Assembly (NCBI GenBank): GCA_016806645.1
Contig: JACSYO010001640.1
Location: 1,515,001 to 1,579,000, forward strand
DNA length: 64,000 bases
Origin: Ophiodon elongatus
Taxonomy: Eukaryota > Chordata > Actinopteri > Perciformes > Hexagrammidae
Reading direction: 5' to 3'
Shown: piece after piece, positions 47,197-59,610 of the stretch
Numbering within the stretch: position 1 is the first letter of the stretch
Layout of the letters: each line of letters starts with the position of its first letter
Notes under the pieces: model-generated
Seen by the model: the letters and a program-made list of their open reading frames with translations, nothing else
What the model was told of the DNA's origin: nothing
The model's database searches: none
Position numbers and translations under genes: made by a program

Positions 47197-50100
47197 CTAA
47201 CTTTGCTCCACGGAGAAGTTTGACTCGGATCTGTCGGACAAAAAGAAGAAAATCACATTTAAAGAGATTTCAAGAGAGCAAGGACCAAATGACGTTGTCT
47301 AAGTGTGAGTGGACTTACATGTCTTGGTGCTTGTGTATCATGTGGTTGTTGTACTCCAAAACAGGAGGGATGCTCTCCTCATCCTCAGGAACCTGAAACC
47401 GACACATGGGATCAGATCATGAGCCAGATATTCATCTGAGACATTTCATCTTTTCACTTAAAAAAGGGCGAGACCACCATCTAGTGGTAGAAAAGCTCTC
47501 TTACCTCCCAGTAAACTTCATCGTCATAGCAGTTGTCATCAGCTGGGTCACCCCAGATAGGCAACCTCAGAATGAGACCTTTGAAGAGAGAAAAAAGAGC
47601 ACTTAAACGAGACTTCTCACTTCAGTTTTGCCTTTTTCTAATGCAGTTTTTAAAGTAGTTAAAACCTATTTTGCACTTAAGATAATAAAATGTTGTCAGT
47701 GTAAAATTCTCAGGAAGTTTGCATGTGACTATTCATGAGCTGCTAAACAAGCACTTTATGATTCAAGGAATGTTTTTTTGAAGACAACATGCCAGAACAT
47801 GTAGCTCTGTAATCCTAGTAAATAACTAAATGTTTCCTAACTATAACACACATAAACACTGACATTGACACATACATTTTATCTTACTTGACATATTGAC
47901 ACATACTTTTTATCTTACTTGACATAATCTCTCATTATTCCAGTGTCATACAGTACCATGCAACAGATTTTACATTCTTACCAACAACCGCTCCTCCAAC
48001 AATTCCAAATGCAATAGACACACATGTGCCAGCAGCCTGGAAGCCTCCCTGGGTTAATACAGTTCTGTCTGCAAACTCGCCTTCAAAGTCAAATGTCTGG
48101 ATCAACCTGAACAGAAGAATTAACTTTTTAATCCTACGATTCAGTGCGTTGATCTGCATGATTAGATAAAAACAACACCTGATGTCTGGGTGTGTGTTTC
48201 CATGTCAGTTAGTGCTTTCATTCACTATGTTTGAGTCAACAAATAACAGGTTTTCTGAACTTCTCTTTAGATGTGTGTGTCTGTGTGTGTGTCAGTCACT
48301 CACCCCTCCCTGCTATAGACCTCTTCAGTGGCAGCTGCAGCAACAATGGCGCCTATGAAGCCGCCGAGCATCCCTGGCACAGCATGCAGATTGTGGACAC
48401 CACATGTATCCTGGAGCTTTAGGTATTTCTCCAAGAAGGGCTGAGAAGGAAAAAAACAATCATACATTAATTACTGATGTTCTAATTGTATCTCCTCACA
48501 CCATGGACTAAATGCATTTTCAAATCCTCTAAAACATAACACAATCTGCTTTTAAAAATTCCGTAAGCGTAATTTCTATGTAATTATTGAATAACAAAAT
48601 CCTCCTCAGGTTGATAAAACCCCAAATTCCAAGAATCCTAATTTTAAACTTTAATCAGGTCATGTGAAACACAGACTTGCCTCACGATGATTCTTGGCAA
48701 ATACTTGGTAAATTAATCATCAGAATCTACAAACTCTTGAAGTTTGTCGTAATACCTTACATTAGTTCGTTAAACTGAAAGTAGTCTACTCAGTGCCTGC
48801 TCCTTAAATGTGTCATCACTTCTAATAACCCTGTTGTTTTTCTGTTGTACAACCGGTTTAATTTTGCTTCTTCTTTCCAGGCTGTTTTCTTTTGGGGTTT
48901 TTTACATGCCACTATTTCCTCTTTTTTCCGTCTGAGCCACGCCACAGAATTCAAGAGTTCTGTCAGAATGAAAGTTAGGAGGTGAAAGACTGCAGGCTCA
49001 CCGTGACAAACACGTAGCCAAAGGTGGAGATGATGCCACAGCCGAAACCCACGATTAGTGCACCATAAGGAGTGATCATGAACTCTGCTGCTGTTCCCAT
49101 GGCAACACCACCTGCCAGAGTGGCATTCTGGATGTGCACCTGTCAGGTAAAACAACATGTTACTCATGAGAAATTGAGAAATACATAAATGACATGTTGC
49201 AGATGTGTTGTTTTTCTGCGACATGGCATTACCATGTCCAGTTTTCCTCTTTTCTCAGACAAGCTGGAGATGGCCACTGTGGTGAGCACAGAGGAGGCGA
49301 GAGCGATGTAAGTGTTGATGGCTGTTCTGTGCTGTCCAGAGCCGTGGTCTGTGATGGCCGAGTTAAAACTGGGCCAGAACATCCACAGGAACAGTGTACC
49401 TGTGAGGTAAGAGAAAGTCAATCAAACCACAGTTAGATTAACACATTTACAATCAAGTATGCATGTTTGACAATAATACATTTAAAACATTATAGATATT
49501 CCAAATGAACTACGTCTTAAAGAAAACACTGAATAAGTAAATCCCTCACCAATCATAGCAAACACATCAGAGTGGTAGGTAGATCCATTGAGGCGTTTGC
49601 TTTGGTTTAGGTTTGGTCGGTAGAGAACCCAGGAGATGGCCAAACCATAGTACCCTCCAAACGCGTGAATGACCATTGAGCCACCAGCATCTCTGCACTG
49701 TGAGAAAAAGCAGCACAAAAAAGAAATTGCAATGTTTGAGGGAATATTCTCACTCCTTGAGCAATAATCAAGCTGTGGGATGATTTTGTTGGTAAGACTC
49801 ACATGAAGGAGGTCGAGGATGATGTATTCCTCCACAGCAAACAGTGTGACGCCAAACAAGGTGACAACCAACAGCTGGACAGGGCTTACTTTTCCCAGGA
49901 GGGCGCCGTAGGCAATCAGAGAGCTGGCAACGCAGAAGTCAGCGTTGATCAGACTGTGGGGAAAAGAGGAAAATAACAAGAAAAAGATCAGATAGAGTGG
50001 AAACTTGAACAACCAAACAAGCAAATCTGGATTTAACAGATTGTACAGGGCTTTGCCATGACAGGAATGCTTTGTCTCAGGGACGCCACGAGGCAAAATA

Positions 50101-51794
50101 AGTGTTGACATGGTGACAGCTGTGACAAAAGAGCCGCTTTGTACATGAAGCCTTTCTGTATATCTTGAAAGATAATTTATCTTGTCAGCTTTAGAAATGT
50201 GTTTTCATTTTTGAGTTACATAGCCCACCTGTGCACATACCTGCATCTGTCCAGTTTAAATGATTGATGATGCATAACATGCAGTTCATTTTGCATTCCT
50301 TACCTCTCTACTCCAATAGAGATCTCTCCGGTATTGGGGTCGAGCGCGTGGAACCAGCCTTGCATGAGAAGAGCCCACTGTATACCAAAGGCAGCAATCA
50401 TGAAGTTGAAGCCCACGGCACCAAAGCTGTAGCGTTTCAGGAAGGTCATGAGGAAACCAAATCCAACAAAGATCATGACATGGACATCCTGAAAGCCTGG
50501 AGAGAGGAAAATAAACACAATTAAGTAATTACATGAAATTAGTACTTTCATTTTCTACTTTGAATTTTCTTAAAATAATAAGATTAAAATAATGTAATTT
50601 AAGTTTCTTAATAAAGGTGCAAGATACAAGATTGCCTCTCAACGGCTCTCAACACGTCAGAGGTGGCTCACAACTAACAGCACTAACAGCACTAAAAGTG
50701 CAACTACGGCGAAAGTGCTGACAGAATAACCATTAAGGGTGGAACAAGAGGGAGCTATGACTACGAGGCCGTCGGTCTGGGCGGCTCCATCAGCTGTTAC
50801 ATATGAGAGCAGTGCATGAGCTAGCCAGTGAGGCACAAATATGCACTAAAAGCACTTGCCGCTGACTAAGTCAACAAAGCAAGGAGAAGCTTTGACAACA
50901 CACTCAGAGGGAAACTGACTTAATTATCTCTGTTCAGGTAGACATTACTCCAGTATATCTTTACAAAGCAAATAGTTGTTTGCTGCTTTATTAAGGCTCT
51001 GAATGTTAAATACAACTTCCATTTTGAATTTGTAATTTATCCTTGCATATTGAGATTGTGCCTGATTAAAATAATTACTGTCTTTACGATACCATTGCAG
51101 ATAGAGAACTTCACGACCAGATGACAACATACTGGAAATACAGGTGCTAGATTGCCATGGGGTCTAAAGTAAGCCCAGAAGAATGACAATTACATACAAG
51201 GAGAAGAGAGGGACTACTCTCATAAAATGTTCAGCTTTTGAAACCAAGTTTCACAAGTTTGCCTTTCCCACAATCACAATCTAATTCTTGTTGTAAAAAC
51301 AGCCTCCTCATGTTGTTTTTATGAGAGTCTCTGACATGTCAATGCAGCTGTGTACACAAACCAACGACAGAAGAAGAAGAGTAAAGTTAGAGTAAAATGG
51401 CTACAATCTGGTTTTAACCTGTTGCATCTGTAAGAAAAATGTTTAATTTGTAGATAAATTAATAAAACAATGTTGGCACATCAAAATCAGTGACACAGGA
51501 TCATCAAAACCATACCTGCATTTGCCAGATACATTTCTTCACACACTGTATATTGTTGTACTTACTGGGATATCTGAAGTAGAAGTCATTTTCGATATCG
51601 CTGGTGATGTTGTGACTAACTTTGAACTCTAACCATTTTCGTATGTCTGATTCCTCATCATACCGGATGAAAACTCCAAACAGTATAATCATAGCAATCT
51701 GCCAGACGAAGCAGACAGCCGGCAGACTAATACGAATATTAGTGTTCTTTTGCCGGCCAAAAAAACTTCCCAAGATTTCACAACAGTTCCCCAT
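47197..51794 (-). CDS. rhcg: Rh family C glycoprotein, ammonia channel
   Basis: Coding exons, 5' to 3' on the - strand: 51794-51566, 50496-50313, 49953-49803, 49697-49550, 49399-49233, 49139-49002, 48440-48304, 48106-47982, 47578-47505, 47392-47319, 47230-47197. They sum to 1,461 nt (486 residues); human RHCG has 479. Every join is GT-AG and in phase. The start MGNCCE is the first ATG after an in-frame TGA. Rh-family landmarks match human RHCG closely: LFGVFIRYD in the first membrane helix, [39 protein letters not shown] (first pore histidine), KLDMVHIQNATLAGG and NLHAVPG (second pore histidine). Twelve membrane helices are expected. An N-glycosylation sequon (NIT, Asn62) lies in the first extracellular loop. 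The C-terminal tail ends FSVEQS. Rhcg proteins pass ammonia across apical membranes of gill and skin ionocytes in fish and of kidney collecting duct in mammals. Teleosts have more than one rhcg paralogue, and I cannot settle which this is; the MGNCC start suggests the Rhcg1 type. Confidence 0.96.
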
Positions 51795-51880
51795 GTTGAT
51801 AACTCTCTTCAAATGATGCTCTGATCACTCCTCGGCCAGGGCCCCCGCTCTGCTGTGACTTCCAGCAGCTTCTCAGCAAG

Positions 51881-51890
51881 TATATATATA
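51881..51890 (-). promoter_or_regulatory. TATA box of rhcg
   Basis: A TATATATATA tract lies 87-96 bp upstream of the rhcg start codon. A start site about 30 bp downstream (near 51855) would leave a 5' UTR of roughly 60 nt with no intron. The region is not CpG-rich, in keeping with a tissue-restricted promoter. The exact start is not visible. Confidence 0.5.
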
Positions 51891-51894
51891 TTCA

Positions 51895-54800
51895 TGCATG
51901 TGGTCCTTTGGAGGGGGTGTGCTGCTGTTCTTCACTTACATAAGGGGAGTGGACACACCTTTGCAGGTAAACCACTCCTTATTGTACCTGCCCATCTATC
52001 TTCCCCCAACCAGGCCAAGCTGGAAACGCAAGGCTCATTATAGAACAGGTACCGGCAGGAAATAAAGAAGTCATTAATGTTTGATAGAAGTGATCCAGTA
52101 CAGACTAACTTAATATGGAATAATTTTGTGATGTGGCAACTTTTAGCCATTAGTGCAAAATGTTTGTTTACATTTGCCAGACGATCGATACGATCAAAAA
52201 CATGGTAAATATCAGGTCTTGGTGTAACAGTAAAGATATTCAGCCACATAATCCAACACCTGCAACTGCAGTTGACATAATAACATGCTAAGACTGTTAA
52301 CTTTCTCGTTATTATTCTTTTTTGTTTCAGCCATGTGCTGTGTGAGAACATTAAACTGGTCATGGGTGAACACACTTGCCTGTCAGGCTTATACTACACA
52401 TCATCACCAGAGTCTTGATCTGAATGGAGGCATGTATTACTCTGATCAGATGACACTGACATGTTTTCACAGGAATCAGAAAACTGTGAATTGAGTCTTT
52501 CTCTCAACATATCTGTTTCACTTCCTTATGATCTTTAACATAAGGTTTACTGAGATGGTTTTGTACTGCTGCTAACCATTCTCTCTCCACTGGAGAAACT
52601 GAGGGTAAAGTGCCTTGTTTAAGGACCCATTAAGATAACTGGGGAATACTGTTGGCTGAGTGGTTAAAAAGCATACATGCTGTACTGTCACTCCCTTTCT
52701 ACCACTCAGGTCTCTATTATTTAGTCCACCAATGTCTAAAGACAAGAGAAAGTGAATTGTTATCAGTGGGTGACAGAAAACAAATAGTATGACCCCAAAT
52801 GAGTGATGGCTCAATAATAACAAATCTGTATTCATTAGTTTGTCACACCGAGCTCAGTCACTATAGTGTACAATGAGCGGAGACACGGTTGTCCACTTGA
52901 CGCTTCACGTGGCCATTTGTGTTCTCCTCCCACAACTCGTGTACTTTCTGTTGTTAGTTTTTTTTCCAAACTTGATGCCTATCTAAGAGAAGATATTCCA
53001 GTATACAGATCCATCATTTGAATCTGTGACACTAAGAACATTCCAGATAGCTGCTTTCAATCTCAACTTATGATGTAACACAACAGGTTATTTATCACTG
53101 ACGAGATTTCCCTCTTTGATAACATTACAGCATGTGATCAAGAGTCAAATGTTGATTTACAGCATCTACTGCAGCTCTACTTTAATAGACAATGTTTCAT
53201 TGTAATGTTTATTGTATTTGTACGTATGATCAAATAGCCCATGCAATGAATCTGGGTCTGCAAAGAAAAATACAAAACTGGTATTGGATTATTTTAGTCA
53301 TTAATTTCCCCAGTATTACATTAGGTTTAATTGTGTCAACAGGTTGAGTTATGTTTTCATGACTGACTTGTTGTAACAGTCCCTCGTTCTTTGGTACTTG
53401 CTGTCATTTCCCTTTTCATTTTAGCTGAATTTCAAAATTCCCGTTGAATGCACGGTTATTCAGATCATGTGGGACTGGCTCTTAGTTCATAATTAATTCC
53501 TTATAAACATGGTCTCTAAACATTTACTGTGCTGAATAAAACAAAAAAGTAATTGAATATAAAGTGATTCTTCCCAACTTTTGTTAAATGCTAAAATCTG
53601 GTGTAACAGTAGTAAAGTCAGTAATAAAAATTATAAAATGTAAAACAAAAAAGGTTGGGAAACCTTTTCTCTTGCGACTCCTCATCACCAGTCACATATG
53701 GCCACGTGATGTCACCAGTTTGACCAAAAAGTGATATTTTTCTTAGTTTGTTTAAAAAGAATTTAGAGAAGAAGAAGAAAAAAGAGCAAAACTGGAGTCA
53801 GAAAAATAAGCATAACTTTCTGTCGCAGAAATGCATGTTGCTGTTTTTCTTATTATTACCTCTTCTGCGAATAAACTTGCAGAACTTCGGGTTTACCTTG
53901 TGACCCTTGTGACCACTTCCAGGTTGGCTGATTTAAAGCTTAGCTAACATTACCAACCATAAACCACTGGTCATATTAGACTGAGTGCTGAGTCCTGTAC
54001 TGAACGAGTGCATTTTATTGCGTGTGAATTCAAGTTTTCATCTTTCTGAAAAATAATGTGTTATACAGTATTTCCTGCCCTTCATCATTAAATGTCTCTA
54101 TCGTTAAATATTATTGGAGTTTTGCCTTTCTCAGATGACAGAAACCATGTGAAAGCAGCAGGCTGCCATTAAGAGGAGAGTGTTGTTCAATCAGCACCTT
54201 CACAGAAATCATCCACACCGAGCAGAGGGTGCAGCAGGTGAGTGGTCATGCTGTTTTGTCTTTTCAGGATGAATATATCTACATAAAAAAATATTTTTTT
54301 ATAAATGAGTTTAGCCGGTTAAAATGTTGGTCATTCAACGTAATCTATGCAATGCGGTTAACATTTCAGCCCTTGAGTGGTTAAACATGTGACGGACGGA
54401 CCAATCAGAGGTTTTAGATCTTATCTGGAGGCATTTCAGCGATGTTCCCTGTCACATGGTGTGGTATGCTCTGCTTTAGCTGCACAGAAACCTGGAATGA
54501 TGCCGCAGAAAGATTATGTGCATCTGTCAATCTACAGGTTAGTGAGAGACAGATAAGGACACAAAAGCTATTCAGACAACAATGCTTTCCTTTTTTTCTT
54601 TGCTTGAGAAGACAAACAATGTAGCCTATTGTGGAATCCCATTAAGCCTGCTCAATTGGCATCACTTTAAAGGAAACCACAGGGCAGATTAAGCTCTTCA
54701 AATATAGCATTAATCTATACCATTAATATGAAGTATAAAAAACTCAATGTGCATATTTCCGCAGAGTGGGAATAACCTCCTAACTGCACTTTGTATATTT

Positions 54801-57800
54801 TTATTTTTGTATTTTGTATTATGTATTGGGTATCCTTAACAAACATTTTTCAGATGCCATCGTTTTAATGCACGCAAGAGGCATCTAATGATTGATTCCC
54901 TCCCACACGGATCAAAGCCTATTTTTTATTGCCGTGATTATGGATCACATCAATCATTTCATTTAGAGCACAATGTTCTACGGTATTTATGACAGATGTA
55001 TAAAAGGTGACTCAATCATGAGAAATGGATCTTTACAACACACCTTATGAAATAATTGGTCAATGAGTGTTTTGCACTTTGATTAAAACCACCTATAGCA
55101 GCCAGAGTGCGACTAACCGGAAAGGATTTCCTTGAACATAACAGCACATGGGACCAGATGCCGAACTGATATGTGAGCGTCAGGCAGTCGGCTGTTTCTT
55201 GGTGACAGAAAACTTCTGTACACTCTTAAGACGATCTGACCCTCAGATAACCCTCAACTACTGTTTTGTGATGTGCAGATGATACACAAGTTTTCTTTGT
55301 CATGCTTCTTTGTCTCTCACATGGTCCATCATGAGACCACACAGTCATCAATCACGCAGGTGACTCTGAGCAACCATGGACCCATTTGACTACATTACTG
55401 GTGTAAAAACTATATTTTATGAATATGTGATATTATATGTGTATATAATACATTTTTGTACTGTAGTTTTTTTGTGCTTTACTGAAATAAAGATGTTCTT
55501 CTTTGGAATTATTTTCTCCAAAATGTATTTGCATTTTAATTGCCAAAATATGAATTACTATTTAAAACATATTAACTTCAGGGTTAAAAATTTAGCGTAA
55601 GGAATCGCGCTGATGCATATACAGGAAATCCTGTATTTTCCCGAATCAACTTATTTTCATAATGTGTACAAAATGCCCTCATAAGATCATGATTTACTGA
55701 GAATAATTTACAGAAATCTAATTGCGGCAAAAGTGACATCAAAGATCTTTTAATCTAGTTTTCTGTAAATTGACTTTGAAGTTGGTTTTATTCCAAACAA
55801 TTTTTATCTTTTATCGGTGCCTCACTGAAACCATGTGATGTTTACATTAAGTTAAAAATTCAAAACCAAGTCTTGAATCATTCCTTTACATGAAAATACT
55901 CTGACATATTTCTTGTTTTGTTTTTTTACTTGGGGACCCCCTCTAGAATTAAAGATACAATTCTGTGAGTTTGAACAATGATTGGCTGAACAGCTGGCGT
56001 TTCTGTTGACTGTTCAGCTGGCAGGACAGTGGGAATGAAGGGGTTAATCCTGTCTGGGTGATTCATTGCCTGAGGTCCCTAGGCAGGTTTCTACACTTTC
56101 TTTTGTTTCAATCATAATTAAGGTCCCCAGGCTGGTCTGATTAATATCATCATCAAGTTACATATCAAAACACATCATATTCATTCCACAATCCATTTCT
56201 CTCCATGCACAGCAGCCGGCTTATCAGAGTTGGACCTCATTTAATTTTATAAATGGTCTACGCATCTTTAAATGAAAGAAAGTTGTGAAATAAAGCAATC
56301 ATGGAAATTACATTATTTCTTCAATTGATTTCACAAGCAGACCTCAGCCATTTTCACAAAACACACAAAATATTGAGGGAAATTAGGAGACACTTGGAAT
56401 TGAAGTGAAGGTTTGTGGATTAACATTATTTCATCACACTTTTTTTTATGATTGTACTTATTGTTTTTGCTTTCCTGTGCTTTAATTGTTTGTTTTTTCC
56501 CTTTAAGGGACACTTAGTTGCAAATTTGAGCACAGTCTGTAAACACCATGGAATGAATTACATTTGCAGAGTAACTCGTCAACAGACACTTAACATCTGT
56601 GATTTAAAAGACAATGTGTGTTATGTAAGGTAAAATGAAAAGGGTGTTCAGTATCCAGATTAATCGATCAACTGGAGCAGCTAAATCCAAGAAGTTTGTT
56701 TTAGGTCTATTTACTCTTGATGCAATGTCTCAGATGTATGTTTTGTTACCTTGGAGCCAAAGGAAAACGAACACAAGCCTCGACATCAGGTGACAACTAA
56801 GAGCTACAGAACACGCTAGACCGGTGAGGTGGTTAACGTTACAAACCTGAGAACTCAATTTGCTTCAGTGAGGTGGGTGACGAGTAACAAGAGCCCCACC
56901 TTCCTCACTGTGGCTATTTTTCATCTTATAAAATACTGAGTCAACTTCAAGGCCTTTCTGGGTGTTTGTGACATATCCATTTCACAAAATTAGGGCTCAC
57001 TTAGGAAATTGTGCAGTCTAGATTTATATTTGTTCTGTCCATTTAGGAGTTGTTAATGTGATACATTTCTTATTCTGTTGCAATTTAGTTTCAAAGTTCA
57101 GCACCTCTACACTGAGAATGTCATGTTTTCATTCTCTGTAGGATTCATTTCAAATTGATGTTGGTATGACATGTCTCAACACTGGAATATGAGAAGGATC
57201 ATCCGTGCAAATGTTACTAATCCATCTAACATAATGTTTGAATGATACAAGAACAATTACAATAATCTCCCATCGGTATTTGCAAAGAGATGGGTATCAA
57301 TTCAATGTAACCTCTTCATGACATTACACACCCACGCAGCCATCGTGGTGAGACACGTCAGTATCACTCAACAATGTCACTTGTCTTGTTTGACAAACAC
57401 CTGAGAATCCAGCTCAGGGTGAGGTTTTGATAGTTTTATGTTCCCTTAAAACTGTTGGGAAAAATAACATAGAACTATTTTCATTAAATGAATAAACAAA
57501 ATCTTTGTGCCTGACTTTAATTAACTATTTCCAGTCCAACCATTTTCTGGTCCAGACTCCTCCAGTTTTTATTTGAATGACTCTAGCCAATTGATCAACC
57601 CTAAAAATAAACTAAATTATAACTAAACGCAGTTAATGATTGGCCTGTGTTAGTCACATTGAATGAACACGTGCAATGCCCCCACTAAAACGTCAGCTTG
57701 TCCCATTTAACAACATGAAAAATTGTCAAAAACACATCAAAAAGGTCGAGAGCCGTAAACAGAGACAGCTCGCCTTCAAAGTAAAGGATGCGTGTTTTCA

Positions 57801-59091
57801 AATGTGTTTGCAGTGATCAATTTAAGGAGAGCTAAATTAATTAAATAAACAAATATTCTAAATAATGAACATAACTGTTATAAAGCCATATTGCTACCAC
57901 TTCCCCACAACTGATCGTGAATAAACTACCACACACTGAATTATTTGTATGTAATGATTCATTATTATAATTTATTTTATTTATTTAAGGCGTCTTAAAC
58001 TATTTAGGTGAATGATATGGACTATGACGTTGAGACATGTGATGAGTCTGACTGTAGAAAGTGTTGATTTACCCTGTATTTTGATTTTATTGCTGGCTTT
58101 GTTGTCATGACAATAACGCCACATTAGCATTTTAAATAAGACAGTCTGCAACAGGGTGCACATGTTTCATGCTCACAACACCTATTTCAAATTGCTTTAC
58201 TTTTAAGAAATGGCAGCCGTTTTCTACGGTCATTTTAAATGACTATGTAGCGTGACACTTGTTTTGACAAGCTTTGACACCTGTCATTTAACCAGCAGAT
58301 GTAATATTTCTCTCATAAGGTTTTTGCACAACTTATTTTTTCTTTTCATGTGTGCAGTGTCCCCGTGTAGCATTTACTGAATCAATTAAATGTCATTTAA
58401 GAAGGAAGATCCCATAATTATTCATTATATTAATAATGAATAATTATTAATTATTATAATTATATAATTATTATTAAGTGATGGTGTGACAGCACTCATT
58501 CATTTTGTTTTATACAGGTTAGAGGATAATCCAGCAAAATGTGTTTTATTTATCAATTAATTTTGTTTCATGTAGAGTCATTAAAAGCGCAAACAGTAAA
58601 TAAACTTGAAGGATTTTACATTGGATAGTTAAGTGGCGTTATTGTCATGATTACATTGCGCCCTCAGGTAACCCATTATTTTTCAGTCAGACTCATACCA
58701 TGTCTCAACACTATAGCTAACATTGACCAAAATAGCTTAAAAAGCCTTAATAAAATAAATAAATTGAAAATATAATGATCTTTCCATACGGATAATTCCA
58801 GTGGTTGCGCTAATTGATAATGTATTCACATTCAGTTGTGGCAAAGTGGCAGAAATATTGCTTCATATATACATTTACTTTGAAGGTGAGCTGTCTCTGT
58901 TTTCGGCTCTCGGCCTCCTTGACTCAGTTTTCATTTTCAAGTTATTTATTAGAACAAGTTGACGTGTTGGTGCGCAGAATTGTATTGAACGTGTTCCTTC
59001 AATGCGACAATAACACAGGCCAAGCATTATCCGCGTTTAGGCAGCATCGGCTTCACACGCAGCAGAAGACATTAGCATGAACACAAGTAGG
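51895..59091. other. Intergenic DNA between rhcg and fes, without a gene
   Basis: No exon, RNA or large known repeat was recognised. Two islands stand out as regulatory candidates, 54840-55030 and 55990-56240. An AT-rich 34-bp palindrome lies at 58414-58447. Confidence 0.5.
58414..58447. repeat. AT-rich perfect palindrome
   Basis: Arms of 15 bp (58414-58428 and 58433-58447) are perfect reverse complements around a 4-nt loop, inside a longer run of ATT/AAT words. Confidence 0.9.
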
Positions 59092-59610
59092 CCAATGACC
59101 TGACCAGGTCCACAAGGTTCTATGCTTGGACCAATTTTATTCACCTTATTTATGCTTCTCTTTAGCAATATTATCAGAAAACATTCTGAATATAGCCAGT
59201 TATATCTATCGATCAAGCCAGACAAAACCAACCAGTTAGCTAAACTCCAAGCATGCATTAAGCGCATACTACCTGTATGATTAGCACATTCCTGATGTTT
59301 AACTCTTATCTAATGATATCATTAGTCTAGGTTTGTTGAGCTGGCCTCAGGCAACACGGTTAAGAATCAGGCATATCCGGTCTTAAAACAAATGCAGGAC
59401 GTCCTGATACGTCTTCTCTCTGCTGATCGATGAGGCGTAGCCCAGGATGACCAAACCACTGATGAGGAAGACCGTTTTTTTCTAGACTACATTATTGCAA
59501 TTCTTTATTATCAGGCTGCTCCAATAAGTATATTAAGACCCTCCAGTTGATCCAGAATGCTGCAGCATAGGTATTGGCAAAAACGAGGAAAAAGGAAGCG
59601 AATAAGCGTA
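59092..59610 (+). pseudogene. Truncated L2-like LINE reverse transcriptase fragment
   Basis: The frame opening near 59105 reads PQGSMLGPILFTLFM, the conserved reverse transcriptase block of non-LTR retrotransposons. LSIKPDKTNQLAKLQACIK follows in another frame, with the YADD region deleted. Further on, NKYIKTLQLIQNAA, typical of the C-terminal part of L2-clade elements, ends the fragment. Internal deletions and frame changes make it a fossil. Confidence 0.75.

Noticed and set aside
48790..49224. A 144-codon - strand frame
   Set aside because: It overlaps rhcg exon 6 in a different frame and continues into introns; the composition is not protein-like.
49482..50111. A 209-codon continuous frame on the - strand
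   Set aside because: It is rhcg exons 3 and 4 read through the short intron between them, plus flanking intron, and not a separate gene.
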